This document shows, one piece after another, positions 1-5,621 of a stretch of 8,178 nt of DNA. Positions within the stretch are counted from its first letter, which is position 1. Each line of letters begins with the position of its first letter. The translations under genes and the position numbers were made by a program. The DNA is taken from NCBI GenBank assembly GCA_945871455.1, contig CAMBXJ010000180.1:1-8178 (forward strand), written 5' to 3'. This DNA is from Asaia bogorensis (GTDB lineage: Bacteria; Pseudomonadota; Alphaproteobacteria; Acetobacterales; Acetobacteraceae). The notes beneath the pieces were generated by a model. It saw only the letters and a list, made by a program, of their open reading frames with translations. It did not search any database and had not been told where the DNA came from.

Positions 1-860
1 GGCACGACCAGCGATCCGGCCGCGCCGCCGGCGGTCACGGCCACCGGTATGCCGCGCTTCAGCGCCTCGGCGATCGCCATGCCGTAGCCTTCATAATGGG
101 TGGCCAGCGCGAACAGGTCGGTCTTCCGCCACAGCGCCTCCAGCGCGCCGTTCACCACTTCGCCGGCAAAGGTGACGCGCTGGCCGATGTTGAGTTCGTC
201 CGCCAGGGCCAATAGCCCGTGCGCGTGGACGGGGTCGCGCAGGGGCGAGCCGACAATCGTCAGATGCCAGTCCAGGTCGAACAGGCGGGCCAGGGCACGC
301 AGCAACAGATCGTGGCCCTTGCGAGAGATCAGGGTGCCGATCGACAGGATCCGACAGGTCGGTCCGCCCGAGCCCGGGCAGCGGGACGCATCGTCGGTGC
401 CGGGCACGACGACATGCACACGCTCCCGCGGGATGCCAAATTCGGCAACCAGGGTCTCGGCGGTTGTTTCACTGGTGACGATCAGGCGGGTCAGGCAATT
501 GAACAGGCGCTTCTCCGTGGCGAAAAGCGTCGCGCGGGTGGCATCGTCGATCCCGGTTTCCAGGGATGTCGGGTGGTGGATAAGCCCGGTCGCGCCCCGT
601 GACGCCAAGGCATCATGCAGGTCGGCAAACGCGGGCAGGGCCAGACCGTCGATGATCGGACGCGTTTCGGAGCCGATGCGATCCCAGGCCTGGCAAGCCG
701 AGTCCAACGCGGTCTCGTCGGCGATCGGGTAGGTGCCGGGCAGCGCGATCACATCCACGGTGTGAGCGGCGTCGCGCAGTCCGGCGACGATTCGGCGGTC
801 GTAGCCGTAACCGCCAGAGACGATGTCGAACGGTGCGGGGACAATCAATGAGGCTTGCAT
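1..860 (-). CDS. GT4-family glycosyltransferase (N-terminal part, runs off left edge)
   Basis: The reverse strand encodes 286 codons from ATG at 860-858, open to the window edge. The protein has the GT-B fold layout. The N-terminal domain begins MQASLIVPAPFDIVSGGYGY, with a Gly-rich loop at residues 15-19. The C-terminal nucleotide-sugar domain begins near ILSIGTLISRKGHD (171-184). The GT4 EX7E motif is present at E257 and E265 (EGYGMAIAE), followed by a Gly-rich stretch (278-282). Such enzymes move a sugar from an NDP-sugar to a lipid, glycan or small-molecule acceptor at the cytoplasmic face; the acceptor cannot be told here. An in-frame TAA lies 12 nt upstream of the ATG, so no longer start is possible. 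No Shine-Dalgarno is seen, but an extended -10-like TGcTCTAAT (869-877, minus) would start transcription about 2 nt before the ATG, so the message may be leaderless. About 60-120 C-terminal residues should lie outside the window. Confidence 0.93.
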   Translation of the reverse strand, partial: MQASLIVPAPFDIVSGGYGYDRRIVAGLRDAAHTVDVIALPGTYPIADETALDSACQAWDRIGSETRPIIDGLALPAFADLHDALASRGATGLIHHPTSLETGIDDATRATLFATEKRLFNCLTRLIVTSETTAETLVAEFGIPRERVHVVVPGTDDASRCPGSGGPTCRILSIGTLISRKGHDLLLRALARLFDLDWHLTIVGSPLRDPVHAHGLLALADELNIGQRVTFAGEVVNGALEALWRKTDLFALATHYEGYGMAIAEALKRGIPVAVTAGGAAGSLVV

Positions 861-955
861 CGGCTGATATTAGAGCATGATCACGCCGAGCGGAATGTAA
901 CAGCCGGCAGATCCGGCAATTCCGAACCTCGCTCGGCCCCCCTCATTGCACCATT

Positions 956-1016
956 CCGTCATGGCCGCGCTTCAGCGGCGGGGATCGGGTTGCGCGATCA
1001 AGTCCGGCAATGACGG
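956..1016. repeat. Imperfect intergenic inverted repeat, CCGTCATGG family
   Basis: The left arm 956-972 and right arm 1000-1016 pair at 14 of 17 positions around a 27-nt loop. The outer end, CCGTCAT...ATGACGG, is the same as that of the palindrome at 1632-1725. It lies between the glycosyltransferase and the DoxX-like gene, which point away from each other. It looks like a degenerate copy of a dispersed palindromic element of the kind common between alphaproteobacterial genes. Its function is unknown. Confidence 0.6.
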
Positions 1017-1061
1017 TGGCGAAGCGGCGCCGCGGGTTCCGTCGCAATGCCGCCTGGACCC

Positions 1062-1090
1062 TGTAACGCGGGATGGCCTCGTGTGTCTGA
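1062..1090 (+). promoter_or_regulatory. Candidate ECF sigma promoter of the DoxX-like gene
   Basis: A TGTAACG heptamer (1062-1068) is followed after exactly 16 nt by GTCTGA (1085-1090). Transcription would begin near 1097, giving a leader of about 27 nt that contains the GGAG ribosome site (1112-1115). The site before the anti-sigma gene at 2624-2652 has the same heptamer and spacing and the same GTC start of the -10 element. A GTAAC core in the -35 element is known from some ECF promoters, for example those of Caulobacter SigF. That the local sigma factor reads it is an inference. Confidence 0.6.
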
Positions 1091-1123
1091 TCGGCAGTCG
1101 CTTCACAGAATGGAGACCCGATC

Positions 1124-1567
1124 ATGGACCGAATCCATCGCCTTTTGACCTGGCCGGCCGCTTTCGTCATCGCCGGCATCCTGTTGTGGTATGAGCAGTA
1201 CAAGCTCACCGGCAATCCGGGTTCGGTTGAACTGTTCACCACGATATCGGACTGGCTGTATCTGCATGGCTACGAAAAGCCGTTCCGTCTGTCCGTCGCG
1301 ATTGCCGAGATCATCGCGTCCGTCCTTGTCCTGATCCCGGCCACCCGGATGTATGGTGCCCTGTTCGCGTTGGGCATCATGTCGGGCGCCATCTTCTTCC
1401 ATGTTGTCAGCCCGTTGGGGATCGATCCCTATAATGACGGCGGGCAGTTGTTCAAACAGGCCTGTCTGGTGTGGCTGTGCTCGGTCTTCATCCTGGTATC
1501 CTACCGCAACGAAGGCATCGCTAGAATGCGGCAGTTTGGCCTGCTGCCATCGCGGATGGCGGTTTGA
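1124..1567 (+). CDS. DoxX-like four-helix membrane protein
   Basis: This 147-residue protein has four predicted membrane segments, at about 8-24, 55-73, 76-95 and 108-126. The motif FVIAGILLWYEQYKLTGNPG near the first helix, the Glu-containing second helix (AEIIASVLVLIP) and the GAIFFH stretch in the third helix resemble DoxX/DoxX-like proteins. Members of that family are small inner-membrane proteins linked to redox or oxidative-stress responses and often belong to ECF sigma regulons; their biochemical role is mostly unknown. No signal peptide is expected beyond the first helix. The ATG is supported by GGAG at 1112-1115 with an 8-nt spacer. A candidate ECF promoter (TGTAACG-N16-GTC) lies just upstream. 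The gene converges with the sigma-factor gene, and its last 47 nt overlap the 3' end of that reading frame. The fold and membrane location are fairly sure; the exact family name is less so. Confidence 0.82.
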   Translation: MDRIHRLLTWPAAFVIAGILLWYEQYKLTGNPGSVELFTTISDWLYLHGYEKPFRLSVAIAEIIASVLVLIPATRMYGALFALGIMSGAIFFHVVSPLGIDPYNDGGQLFKQACLVWLCSVFILVSYRNEGIARMRQFGLLPSRMAV

Positions 1568-2585
1568 AGCCGATCGACTCGCATAGGATTCGTCCGGAAA
1601 TAACGGCTCCACCCGGGGCACGGACGTCCAACCCCGTCATGGTGGGCGGAGGCCCGCCATCCACGACTCTCTCTCGACCGGCACCGAAAGTCGTGGATGG
1701 CCGGCCTTCGCCGACCATGACGGGGATAGGCCGGTCCGTCGCTCCAGCCGACTCGGTTGTTACCGAACAAGCCCTTAGGGAGGCGCCGATCCTGTCCAGT
1801 TCACGCATGAACCTGGGCAGAGTCGAGTGCCATGCGGCGACGCCGGGGCCGAATGCCCAGATCAATGCCCCGTTCATCGTCGCGATGCGTGGAGCGCCCG
1901 TCGCGGACCCACGCCGGCGGCCAGTCGTGGGTTTGGCGGTGGCGCCGGATCCGGCAGCCTTCGGCCCCGCGGTCAGTTCGTCGATCGCCTGACGCAGCCG
2001 AGCCCGGGCGCGATGCAGGAGGACCCGTTGGTTTTCGGCGCTGATTGCCAGAAGCTGACAGATCTCCTCCGGGTCCCGCTGCTCCATATCGCGCAGGATG
2101 ATCACGGCGCGCTGGCCGGTAGGCAGGCGCTCTATCAGGTCCTGCACGTGGTCCCATAATTGTCGGCCGCCGACGATGCGTTCCGGGCTGATTTCGTCCC
2201 ACAGGCGCGGCGCCTCCACCCAATGTCCGTCGGGCTTGAACGAGGTTGCGGGCACCGCCCGCTCGCCCGGGGCGCTGCCGTCCAGGATCGAGGGTAGTCC
2301 GACGAGGCGCTTTTCCCGGCCGATTCGGGTGCGAGCCCGGTTTAGAACGATGCTGAAGATCCAGGTGGTCAGGCTGGACCGCCCCTCAAACCGGTCAATA
2401 CCCGAAAACACAGCCAGCCACGCGTCCTGCACCACTTCCTCCGCCTGCGCTCGGCTGCCGATGATGGACGCGGCGACGCTGGTCAGGGAGACATGGAAAC
2501 GGCGGATCAGCAGGCGGTAGGCCGCCTGATCGCCCTGGCGGAGACGCGCCAGGAAGGCCGGATCATCGAATTCCGTCTGGCGCAT
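1521..2585 (-). CDS. ECF-type RNA polymerase sigma factor with unusual C-terminal extension
   Basis: The first ~205 residues form a complete ECF sigma-70 protein. Region 2 spans about 10-95, with AEEVVQDAWLAVF (48-60) and the promoter-melting/-10 part SSLTTWIFSIVLNRAR (70-85). A linker covers 96-140. Region 4 spans about 140-205, with LPTGQRAVIILRD (154-166) and the DNA-binding helix-turn-helix up to NQRVLLHRARARLRQAI. The ATG at 2585 has AAAGG about 9 nt upstream on the reverse strand. The frame continues to residue 354, whereas most ECF proteins have about 160-210. Residues 287-318 are the translation of a palindromic repeat, and the last ~15 codons overlap the DoxX-like gene. The extension looks acquired or non-functional rather than a domain. 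The gene is divergent from a zinc-binding anti-sigma gene, so activity is probably held off by that protein. No TGTAACG-type site was found on its own side, so autoregulation is not evident. The sigma assignment is secure; the stop position is real, but the value of the tail is doubtful. Confidence 0.9.
   Translation of the reverse strand: MRQTEFDDPAFLARLRQGDQAAYRLLIRRFHVSLTSVAASIIGSRAQAEEVVQDAWLAVFSGIDRFEGRSSLTTWIFSIVLNRARTRIGREKRLVGLPSILDGSAPGERAVPATSFKPDGHWVEAPRLWDEISPERIVGGRQLWDHVQDLIERLPTGQRAVIILRDMEQRDPEEICQLLAISAENQRVLLHRARARLRQAIDELTAGPKAAGSGATAKPTTGRRRGSATGAPRIATMNGALIWAFGPGVAAWHSTLPRFMRELDRIGASLRACSVTTESAGATDRPIPVMVGEGRPSTTFGAGRERVVDGGPPPTMTGLDVRAPGGAVISGRILCESIGFKPPSAMAAGQTAAF
1632..1725. 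repeat. 94-bp palindromic repeat inside the sigma-factor 3' region
   Basis: Arms 1632-1668 and 1689-1725 are complementary at 34 of 37 positions, with a 20-nt loop. The outer ends read CCCCGTCATGG and CCATGACGGGG, and the inner part is CCATCCACGACT / AGTCGTGGATGG. One reverse-strand frame reads PAIHDF, a signature often seen where annotators translate dispersed palindromes of alphaproteobacteria. It lies in the sigma-factor reading frame without breaking it, close to the 3' end of the convergent DoxX-like gene. It could form a strong hairpin in either transcript, but no T-tract follows. Confidence 0.85.
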
Positions 2586-2623
2586 GCGCCGATACCTTTA
2601 TTTTCGCGCCCGGATGAATGGGT

Positions 2624-2652
2624 TGTAACGCATTCTGATCGCCGGTGTCATA
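2624..2652 (+). promoter_or_regulatory. Candidate ECF sigma promoter of the anti-sigma gene
   Basis: TGTAACG (2624-2630), a 16-nt spacer and GTCATA (2647-2652) match the arrangement at 1062-1090, including the C after the heptamer and the GT before the GTC. Transcription would start near 2659, about 38 nt before the ATT start and 26 nt before the GGAGGT. A second TGTAACC occurs at 2663-2669 but has no -10 partner at 16 nt. The site would let the sigma factor induce its own inhibitor, a common negative feedback. Confidence 0.6.
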
Positions 2653-2684
2653 TTGCTTGTCTGTAACCCCGCCATAAGCGTTCC

Positions 2685-2690
2685 GGAGGT
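2685..2690 (+). promoter_or_regulatory. Strong Shine-Dalgarno that points to an ATT start
   Basis: GGAGGT is a full match to the anti-SD sequence. It ends 6 nt before the ATT at 2697, an ideal spacing. It ends 24 nt before the first ATG (2715), too far for normal initiation. In this frame no ATG, GTG or TTG occurs between the upstream TAA (2664-2666) and 2715. The site therefore decides the start of the anti-sigma gene. Confidence 0.7.
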
Positions 2691-2696
2691 CGCCCG

Positions 2697-2966
2697 ATTC
2701 CGACTTGCTCTACCATGTCCGATCTGGTGACGGACTACCAGGAAGGCACGCTGCCGCTCCGGACCTGGGTGTCCGCGCGGATGCATCTGATGTGCTGCAC
2801 AGCTTGCACAAACCACTATCGGCAGATGCGGGAGACGATTCGCCTGATCAGAATCGGTGCACCACGCTCCCCGGCCGAGTCGGTGGAAGACGCGGTCCTT
2901 GCGCGCCTGGCGAGATCGCGTGAAGGGGGCGTGGGGAACTCGAACGGGCACGTAAACGACCCGTAA
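2697..2966 (+). CDS. Small zinc-binding (ZAS/zf-HC2-like) anti-sigma protein, probable ATT start
   Basis: Read from ATT at 2697 the protein has 89 residues and begins MPTCSTMSDLVTDYQEG. This matches the usual opening of zf-HC2 anti-sigma proteins, a Cys about ten residues before a DY.EG motif. The zinc motif H-x3-C-x2-C is complete at H30, C34 and C37, with C4 as the fourth ligand. It is followed by a helix NHYRQMRETIRLI (39-51). Proteins of this type bind the ECF sigma factor in the cytoplasm and release it when zinc coordination or thiol state changes. No membrane segment is present. Starting at the ATG (2715) would delete C4 and leave a poorly placed ribosome site. The gene is divergent from the sigma factor, whereas such pairs are more often co-transcribed. 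Its own ECF-like promoter lies at 2624-2652. That it inhibits the neighbouring sigma factor is inferred from position. Confidence 0.8.
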   Translation: MPTCSTMSDLVTDYQEGTLPLRTWVSARMHLMCCTACTNHYRQMRETIRLIRIGAPRSPAESVEDAVLARLARSREGGVGNSNGHVNDP

Positions 2967-2981
2967 TGCGCCAGTCCGGGC

Positions 2982-3040
2982 GTGCAGATGCCGCCGTATT
3001 CGGCAGGGGATGCACATTGGGCGACCACATGTCGTTTTCT
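2982..3040 (+). terminator. Candidate double-hairpin terminator after the anti-sigma gene
   Basis: Starting 15 nt after the stop codon, GTGCA-ga-TGCCG (2982-2993) pairs with CGGCA-gggga-TGCAC (3001-3015), giving 10 base pairs with an internal loop. A second short stem, CGAC-cacat-GTCG (3022-3034), is followed directly by TTTTCT (3035-3040), as in a Rho-independent terminator. The second stem is short, so termination strength is uncertain. Confidence 0.4.
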
Positions 3041-3109
3041 CACCATTTTCCGTGCCGGATGTGTCTTACTACATAAAATCTGGCGACTGGGGGTGACGAT
3101 CTGCTGCCG

Positions 3110-3125
3110 TTAACCACTTATTAAC
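3110..3125. promoter_or_regulatory. Candidate CtrA-binding box
   Basis: TTAACCACTTATTAAC matches the alphaproteobacterial CtrA consensus TTAA-N7-TTAAC exactly. It is also part of a small palindrome, CGTTAA-N7-TTAACG (3108-3126), in otherwise GC-rich DNA. It lies 550 nt upstream of prkA and about 145 nt downstream of the anti-sigma gene, so its target is unclear. CtrA is a cell-cycle and motility response regulator; binding is inferred from the motif only. Confidence 0.45.
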
Positions 3126-3321
3126 GATACCACTGTAGGTTGTGCAGAGGCAGCCCAGCCATCATGGTCGGGCCACGGTATCGGGGGGCGCAAGATGCAC
3201 CTTTTCGCCGAGACCCGCATGAGCGGACCGTTTTCCCGACAGTTGACACGGTCGCGAGGTGCCGCGACCCAGAGCGTCACTCTCGCCAGCGCGTGGATTC
3301 TACTTGAACGGCGTGAGAGAG

Positions 3322-3337
3322 CCTCCTTATATGGAGG
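3322..3337 (+). other. Small hairpin that would hide a GGAGG ribosome site
   Basis: CCTCC (3322-3326) and GGAGG (3333-3337) pair perfectly across a 6-nt loop TTATAT. In RNA, the only strong Shine-Dalgarno in this stretch would be sequestered. The possible starts behind it are GTG 3348 and ATG 3352, and neither leads to a recognisable protein. Confidence 0.4.
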
Positions 3338-3387
3338 AGTCATACCGGTGCATGCTGGGGCGGGGAACCACCGCGTCCGGCTGTCAC

Positions 3388-3437
3388 CCTTGCGAGCGGC
3401 ACCTTGGATGGACGTTCGCCCCCAAGTGCACGCAAGG
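3388..3437. other. 50-nt stem-loop in the region before prkA
   Basis: The outer stem CCTTGCG (3388-3394) / CGCAAGG (3431-3437) is perfect. Inside it, GCA-c-CTTGG (3399-3407) pairs with CCAAG-TGC (3422-3429) with one bulged C, closing a 14-nt loop. The 15 pairs in 50 nt suggest a structured RNA or a leader element rather than chance. No known riboswitch class is recognised. Confidence 0.4.
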
Positions 3438-3544
3438 CGAGTGTCGGGGGTTCTTGCGATCGATCGTACCGATTGGAAGTCGATTTCGCCGCGTGCTTTC
3501 CTGGATCAAGTATCCTGGCAAGGAAAACTGTCATGATCGAAGAG

Positions 3545-3585
3545 TTTTTGCCACGTCGCGGAACATTTTCGCGAATCGGCAAAAA
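3545..3585. other. Nested hairpin about 90 nt upstream of prkA
   Basis: TTTTTGCC (3545-3552) pairs with GGCAAAAA (3578-3585). Inside, TCGCG (3556-3560) pairs with CGCGA (3570-3574), separated from the outer stem by a 3x3 internal loop and closing a 9-nt loop. The symmetry also suits a protein-binding palindrome. It is followed by A residues, not T, so it is not a normal terminator on the plus strand. Confidence 0.45.
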
Positions 3586-3619
3586 AAGCTTCACGTGCCG
3601 TGCCCTGCATACGCTATCC

Positions 3620-3635
3620 TTGTGCTCGTCTTGCA
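3620..3635 (+). promoter_or_regulatory. Weak sigma-54-like promoter of the prkA operon
   Basis: TTGTGCTCGTCTTGCA keeps the -12 TTGCA, the -24 G and correct spacing of the sigma-54 consensus, but it lacks the first G of the -24 GG pair and other positions. Transcription would begin about 27 nt before the prkA start. It is listed because the E. coli yeaGH operon is reported to respond to nitrogen starvation through NtrC and sigma-54. The match alone is poor. Confidence 0.2.
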
Positions 3636-3664
3636 TGGGGAGGCGTTCTATAACCCTTACCAAT

Positions 3665-3668
3665 GGAG
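3665..3668 (+). promoter_or_regulatory. prkA: Ribosome site deciding the prkA start
   Basis: GGAG ends 6 nt before ATG 3675. The alternative in-frame ATG at 3663 would place this GGAG inside the coding sequence, and its own nearest purine-rich run (GGGGAGG, 3637-3643) ends 19 nt upstream, too far. The shorter start also fits the usual length of the family. Confidence 0.65.
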
Positions 3669-3674
3669 CGGCCG

Positions 3675-5621
3675 ATGCCCGCGGTCGATGATATTTTCGC
3701 CCTTTACGCTCGTGGTTTCGAGGCCCATCGCGAAACCGAGATGACGCTCGCGGCCTATTTGGATGCCTGCCGCGACGATCCCCTGGTCTACGCCACCGCG
3801 ACCGAGCGACTGCTTGCCGCGATCGGTGAGCCCGAGATGGTTGACACCTCGAAAGATGCCCGCCTCGGCCGCATCTTCATGAATCGGACCATCCGACGAT
3901 ATCCCGCGTTCGACGAATTTTACGGCATGGAAGAGACGATCGAGCGAATCGTCGGCTTCCTCCGCCACGCGGCCCAGGGCCTCGAAGAACGCAAGCAGAT
4001 CATGTATCTGCTGGGGCCGGTCGGGGGCGGCAAATCGTCCTTGGCCGAACGCCTGAAGGCGCTGATGGAAGCCCGTCCCATCTACGTCCTGAAAGCCGGC
4101 GACGACATCAGCCCGGTCTTCGAATCCCCCCTCGGCCTGTTCGATCCGGAGCGGATGGGACCAATGCTGGCGGAACGCTATGGCATTCCGACCCGCCGCC
4201 TGACCGGCCTCATGAGCCCCTGGTGCCTGAAGCGGCTGGACGAGTTCGAGGGTGATATTTCCCGCTTCCGCGTCCTGAAGATGATGCCGTCGCGGCTGCG
4301 CCAGATTGGCATCGCCAAGACCGAGCCTGGGGACGAGAACAACCAGGATATTTCGTCCCTGGTCGGCAAGGTCGATATCCGCAAGCTGGAAATGCATGCG
4401 CAGAACGATCCCGACGCCTACAGCTACTCCGGCGGTTTGAACCGCGCCAACCAGGGCATGCTCGAATTCGTCGAGATGTTCAAGGCGCCGATCAAGATGT
4501 TGCACCCGTTGCTGACGGCAACGCAGGAAAATAACTATATCGGCACCGAAAATATCGGCGCCATCCCGTTTACCGGGATCATCATGGCGCACTCCAACGA
4601 ATCGGAGTGGCAGACTTTCAAGAACAACAAGAACAACGAAGCCTTCATCGACCGCATTTACGTCATCAAGGTGCCGTACTGCCTGCGCGTGACCGAAGAG
4701 CAGAAAATCTATGAGAAACTCGTCAGCCGCTCCGAACTCAGCGAGGCGTCCTGCGCGCCGGCGACGTTGGAGATGCTGGCCCGGTTCTCGGTCCTCTCTC
4801 GCCTGAAAAAGCACGAAAATTCGACCACGTTCTCCAAGATGCGGGTCTATGACGGCGAAAGCCTGAAAGAGACCGATCCGCGCGCCCGCAGCCTGCAGGA
4901 ATACAAGGACACGGCGGGTGTCGAGGAAGGTATGGACGGCGCGTCCACACGCTTCGCCTTCAAGGTGTTGGCCGCGACCTTCAACCACGACACCACGGAA
5001 GTCGCCGCCGATCCGGTGCATCTTATGTACGTGCTGGAACAGTCGATCCGGCGCGATCAGATGCCGCAGGAAACCGAAAAGCGCTATCTGGAGTTCATCA
5101 AGAGCGAACTGGCGCCGCGCTATGCCGAGTTCATCGGCAATGAAATTCAGAAGGCGTATCTGGAATCCTATCACGACTACGGGCAGAACCTGTTCGACCG
5201 CTATGTCGCCTATGCCGACGCGTGGATCGAGGATATCGACTTCAAGGACCCCGACACCGGCCAGTTGCTCAATCGCGAATTGCTGAACCAGGAGCTGACC
5301 AAGGTCGAAAAGCCCGCCGGGATCGCCAACCCGAAGGATTTCCGCAACGAGGTTGTTAAGTTCTGCCTCCGCGCGCGGGCGAACAACAACGGCAAGAACC
5401 CGTCATGGACCAGCTACGAGAAAATCCGCGAAGTGATCGAGCGGCGCATGTTCAGCCAGGTGGAAGAACTGCTGCCGGTGATCAGCTTCGGGTCCAAAAA
5501 GGACGGCGACACCGAAAAGAAGCACAACGATTTTGTCGAGCGCATGACGTCGCGTGGTTACACGGAACGGCAGGTCAGGCGGCTTGTGGAATGGTACATG
5601 CGGGTGAAACAGACGGGCTGA
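3675..5621 (+). CDS. prkA: PrkA/YeaG family serine kinase with AAA+ domain
   Basis: The 648-residue product is collinear with E. coli YeaG (about 644) from end to end, including ERLLAAIGEP (44-53), RYPAFDEFYGMEE (75-87) and the family block AKTEPGDENNQDISSLVGKV (214-233). The N-terminal AAA+ part has a Walker A GPVGGGKSS (114-122), a Walker B-like LEFVEMF (263-269) and the sensor-like MAHSNESEW (304-312). The C-terminal kinase-like domain contains NPKDFRNEVVKF (552-563) and WTSYEKIREVIE (578-589). PrkA is a cytoplasmic Ser protein kinase first described in Bacillus, where it affects sporulation and has also been reported as an ATP-dependent protease. E. coli YeaG acts in adaptation to prolonged nitrogen starvation and stationary phase. 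The start at 3675 is chosen for its GGAG site. It is the first gene of a three-gene operon with yeaH and spoVR. No residue expected from the family is obviously missing. Confidence 0.97.
   Translation: MPAVDDIFALYARGFEAHRETEMTLAAYLDACRDDPLVYATATERLLAAIGEPEMVDTSKDARLGRIFMNRTIRRYPAFDEFYGMEETIERIVGFLRHAAQGLEERKQIMYLLGPVGGGKSSLAERLKALMEARPIYVLKAGDDISPVFESPLGLFDPERMGPMLAERYGIPTRRLTGLMSPWCLKRLDEFEGDISRFRVLKMMPSRLRQIGIAKTEPGDENNQDISSLVGKVDIRKLEMHAQNDPDAYSYSGGLNRANQGMLEFVEMFKAPIKMLHPLLTATQENNYIGTENIGAIPFTGIIMAHSNESEWQTFKNNKNNEAFIDRIYVIKVPYCLRVTEEQKIYEKLVSRSELSEASCAPATLEMLARFSVLSRLKKHENSTTFSKMRVYDGESLKETDPRARSLQEYKDTAGVEEGMDGASTRFAFKVLAATFNHDTTEVAADPVHLMYVLEQSIRRDQMPQETEKRYLEFIKSELAPRYAEFIGNEIQKAYLESYHDYGQNLFDRYVAYADAWIEDIDFKDPDTGQLLNRELLNQELTKVEKPAGIANPKDFRNEVVKFCLRARANNNGKNPSWTSYEKIREVIERRMFSQVEELLPVISFGSKKDGDTEKKHNDFVERMTSRGYTERQVRRLVEWYMRVKQTG

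Larger units (their letters stand above)
2967..3674. other. 708-bp region without a convincing gene, rich in inverted repeats
   Basis: Reading frames of 95-161 codons cross this stretch on both strands. They lack family-like motifs, contradict each other, and mostly lack ribosome sites. What can be seen is a double hairpin after the anti-sigma gene, a CtrA-type box, three further stem-loops and the prkA leader. One weak small-ORF candidate is GTG 3348 to TGA 3536 (62 codons, GGAGG 10 nt upstream), but it has no recognisable content. Confidence 0.6.

Noticed and set aside
100..732. 210-codon plus-strand frame over the glycosyltransferase
   Set aside because: Ser/Arg-rich shadow; the opposite strand carries the full GT4 motifs.
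896..901. TGTAAC near 896 and TGTAACC at 2663 as further ECF promoters
   Set aside because: Neither has a GTC-type -10 element at 16 nt.
1810..1880. Sigma tail stretch around residues 237-258 (GALIWAFGPGVAAW) as a fused fragment of a hydroxyacyl-CoA dehydrogenase-like protein
   Set aside because: The similarity is limited to a few residues from memory and cannot be told from chance.
3155..3185. A third copy of the CCGTCATGG palindrome (CATCATGGTCGGGCC)
   Set aside because: Only a partial resemblance on one arm and no matching second arm.
3242..3247. TTGACA as a sigma-70 -35 element
   Set aside because: No -10-like hexamer at 16-18 nt downstream; the following DNA is GC-rich.
3259..3744. 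161-codon plus-strand frame in the gap, running into prkA, with several Cys pairs
   Set aside because: It overlaps prkA by 70 nt in another frame and shows no family pattern. A short version starting at ATG 3331 has a GGAGG placed inside rather than before the start.
3657..5174. 505-codon reverse-strand open frame opposite prkA
   Set aside because: It mirrors the codon bias of prkA in GC-rich DNA, has low-complexity composition and no family motifs, while prkA is unmistakable.
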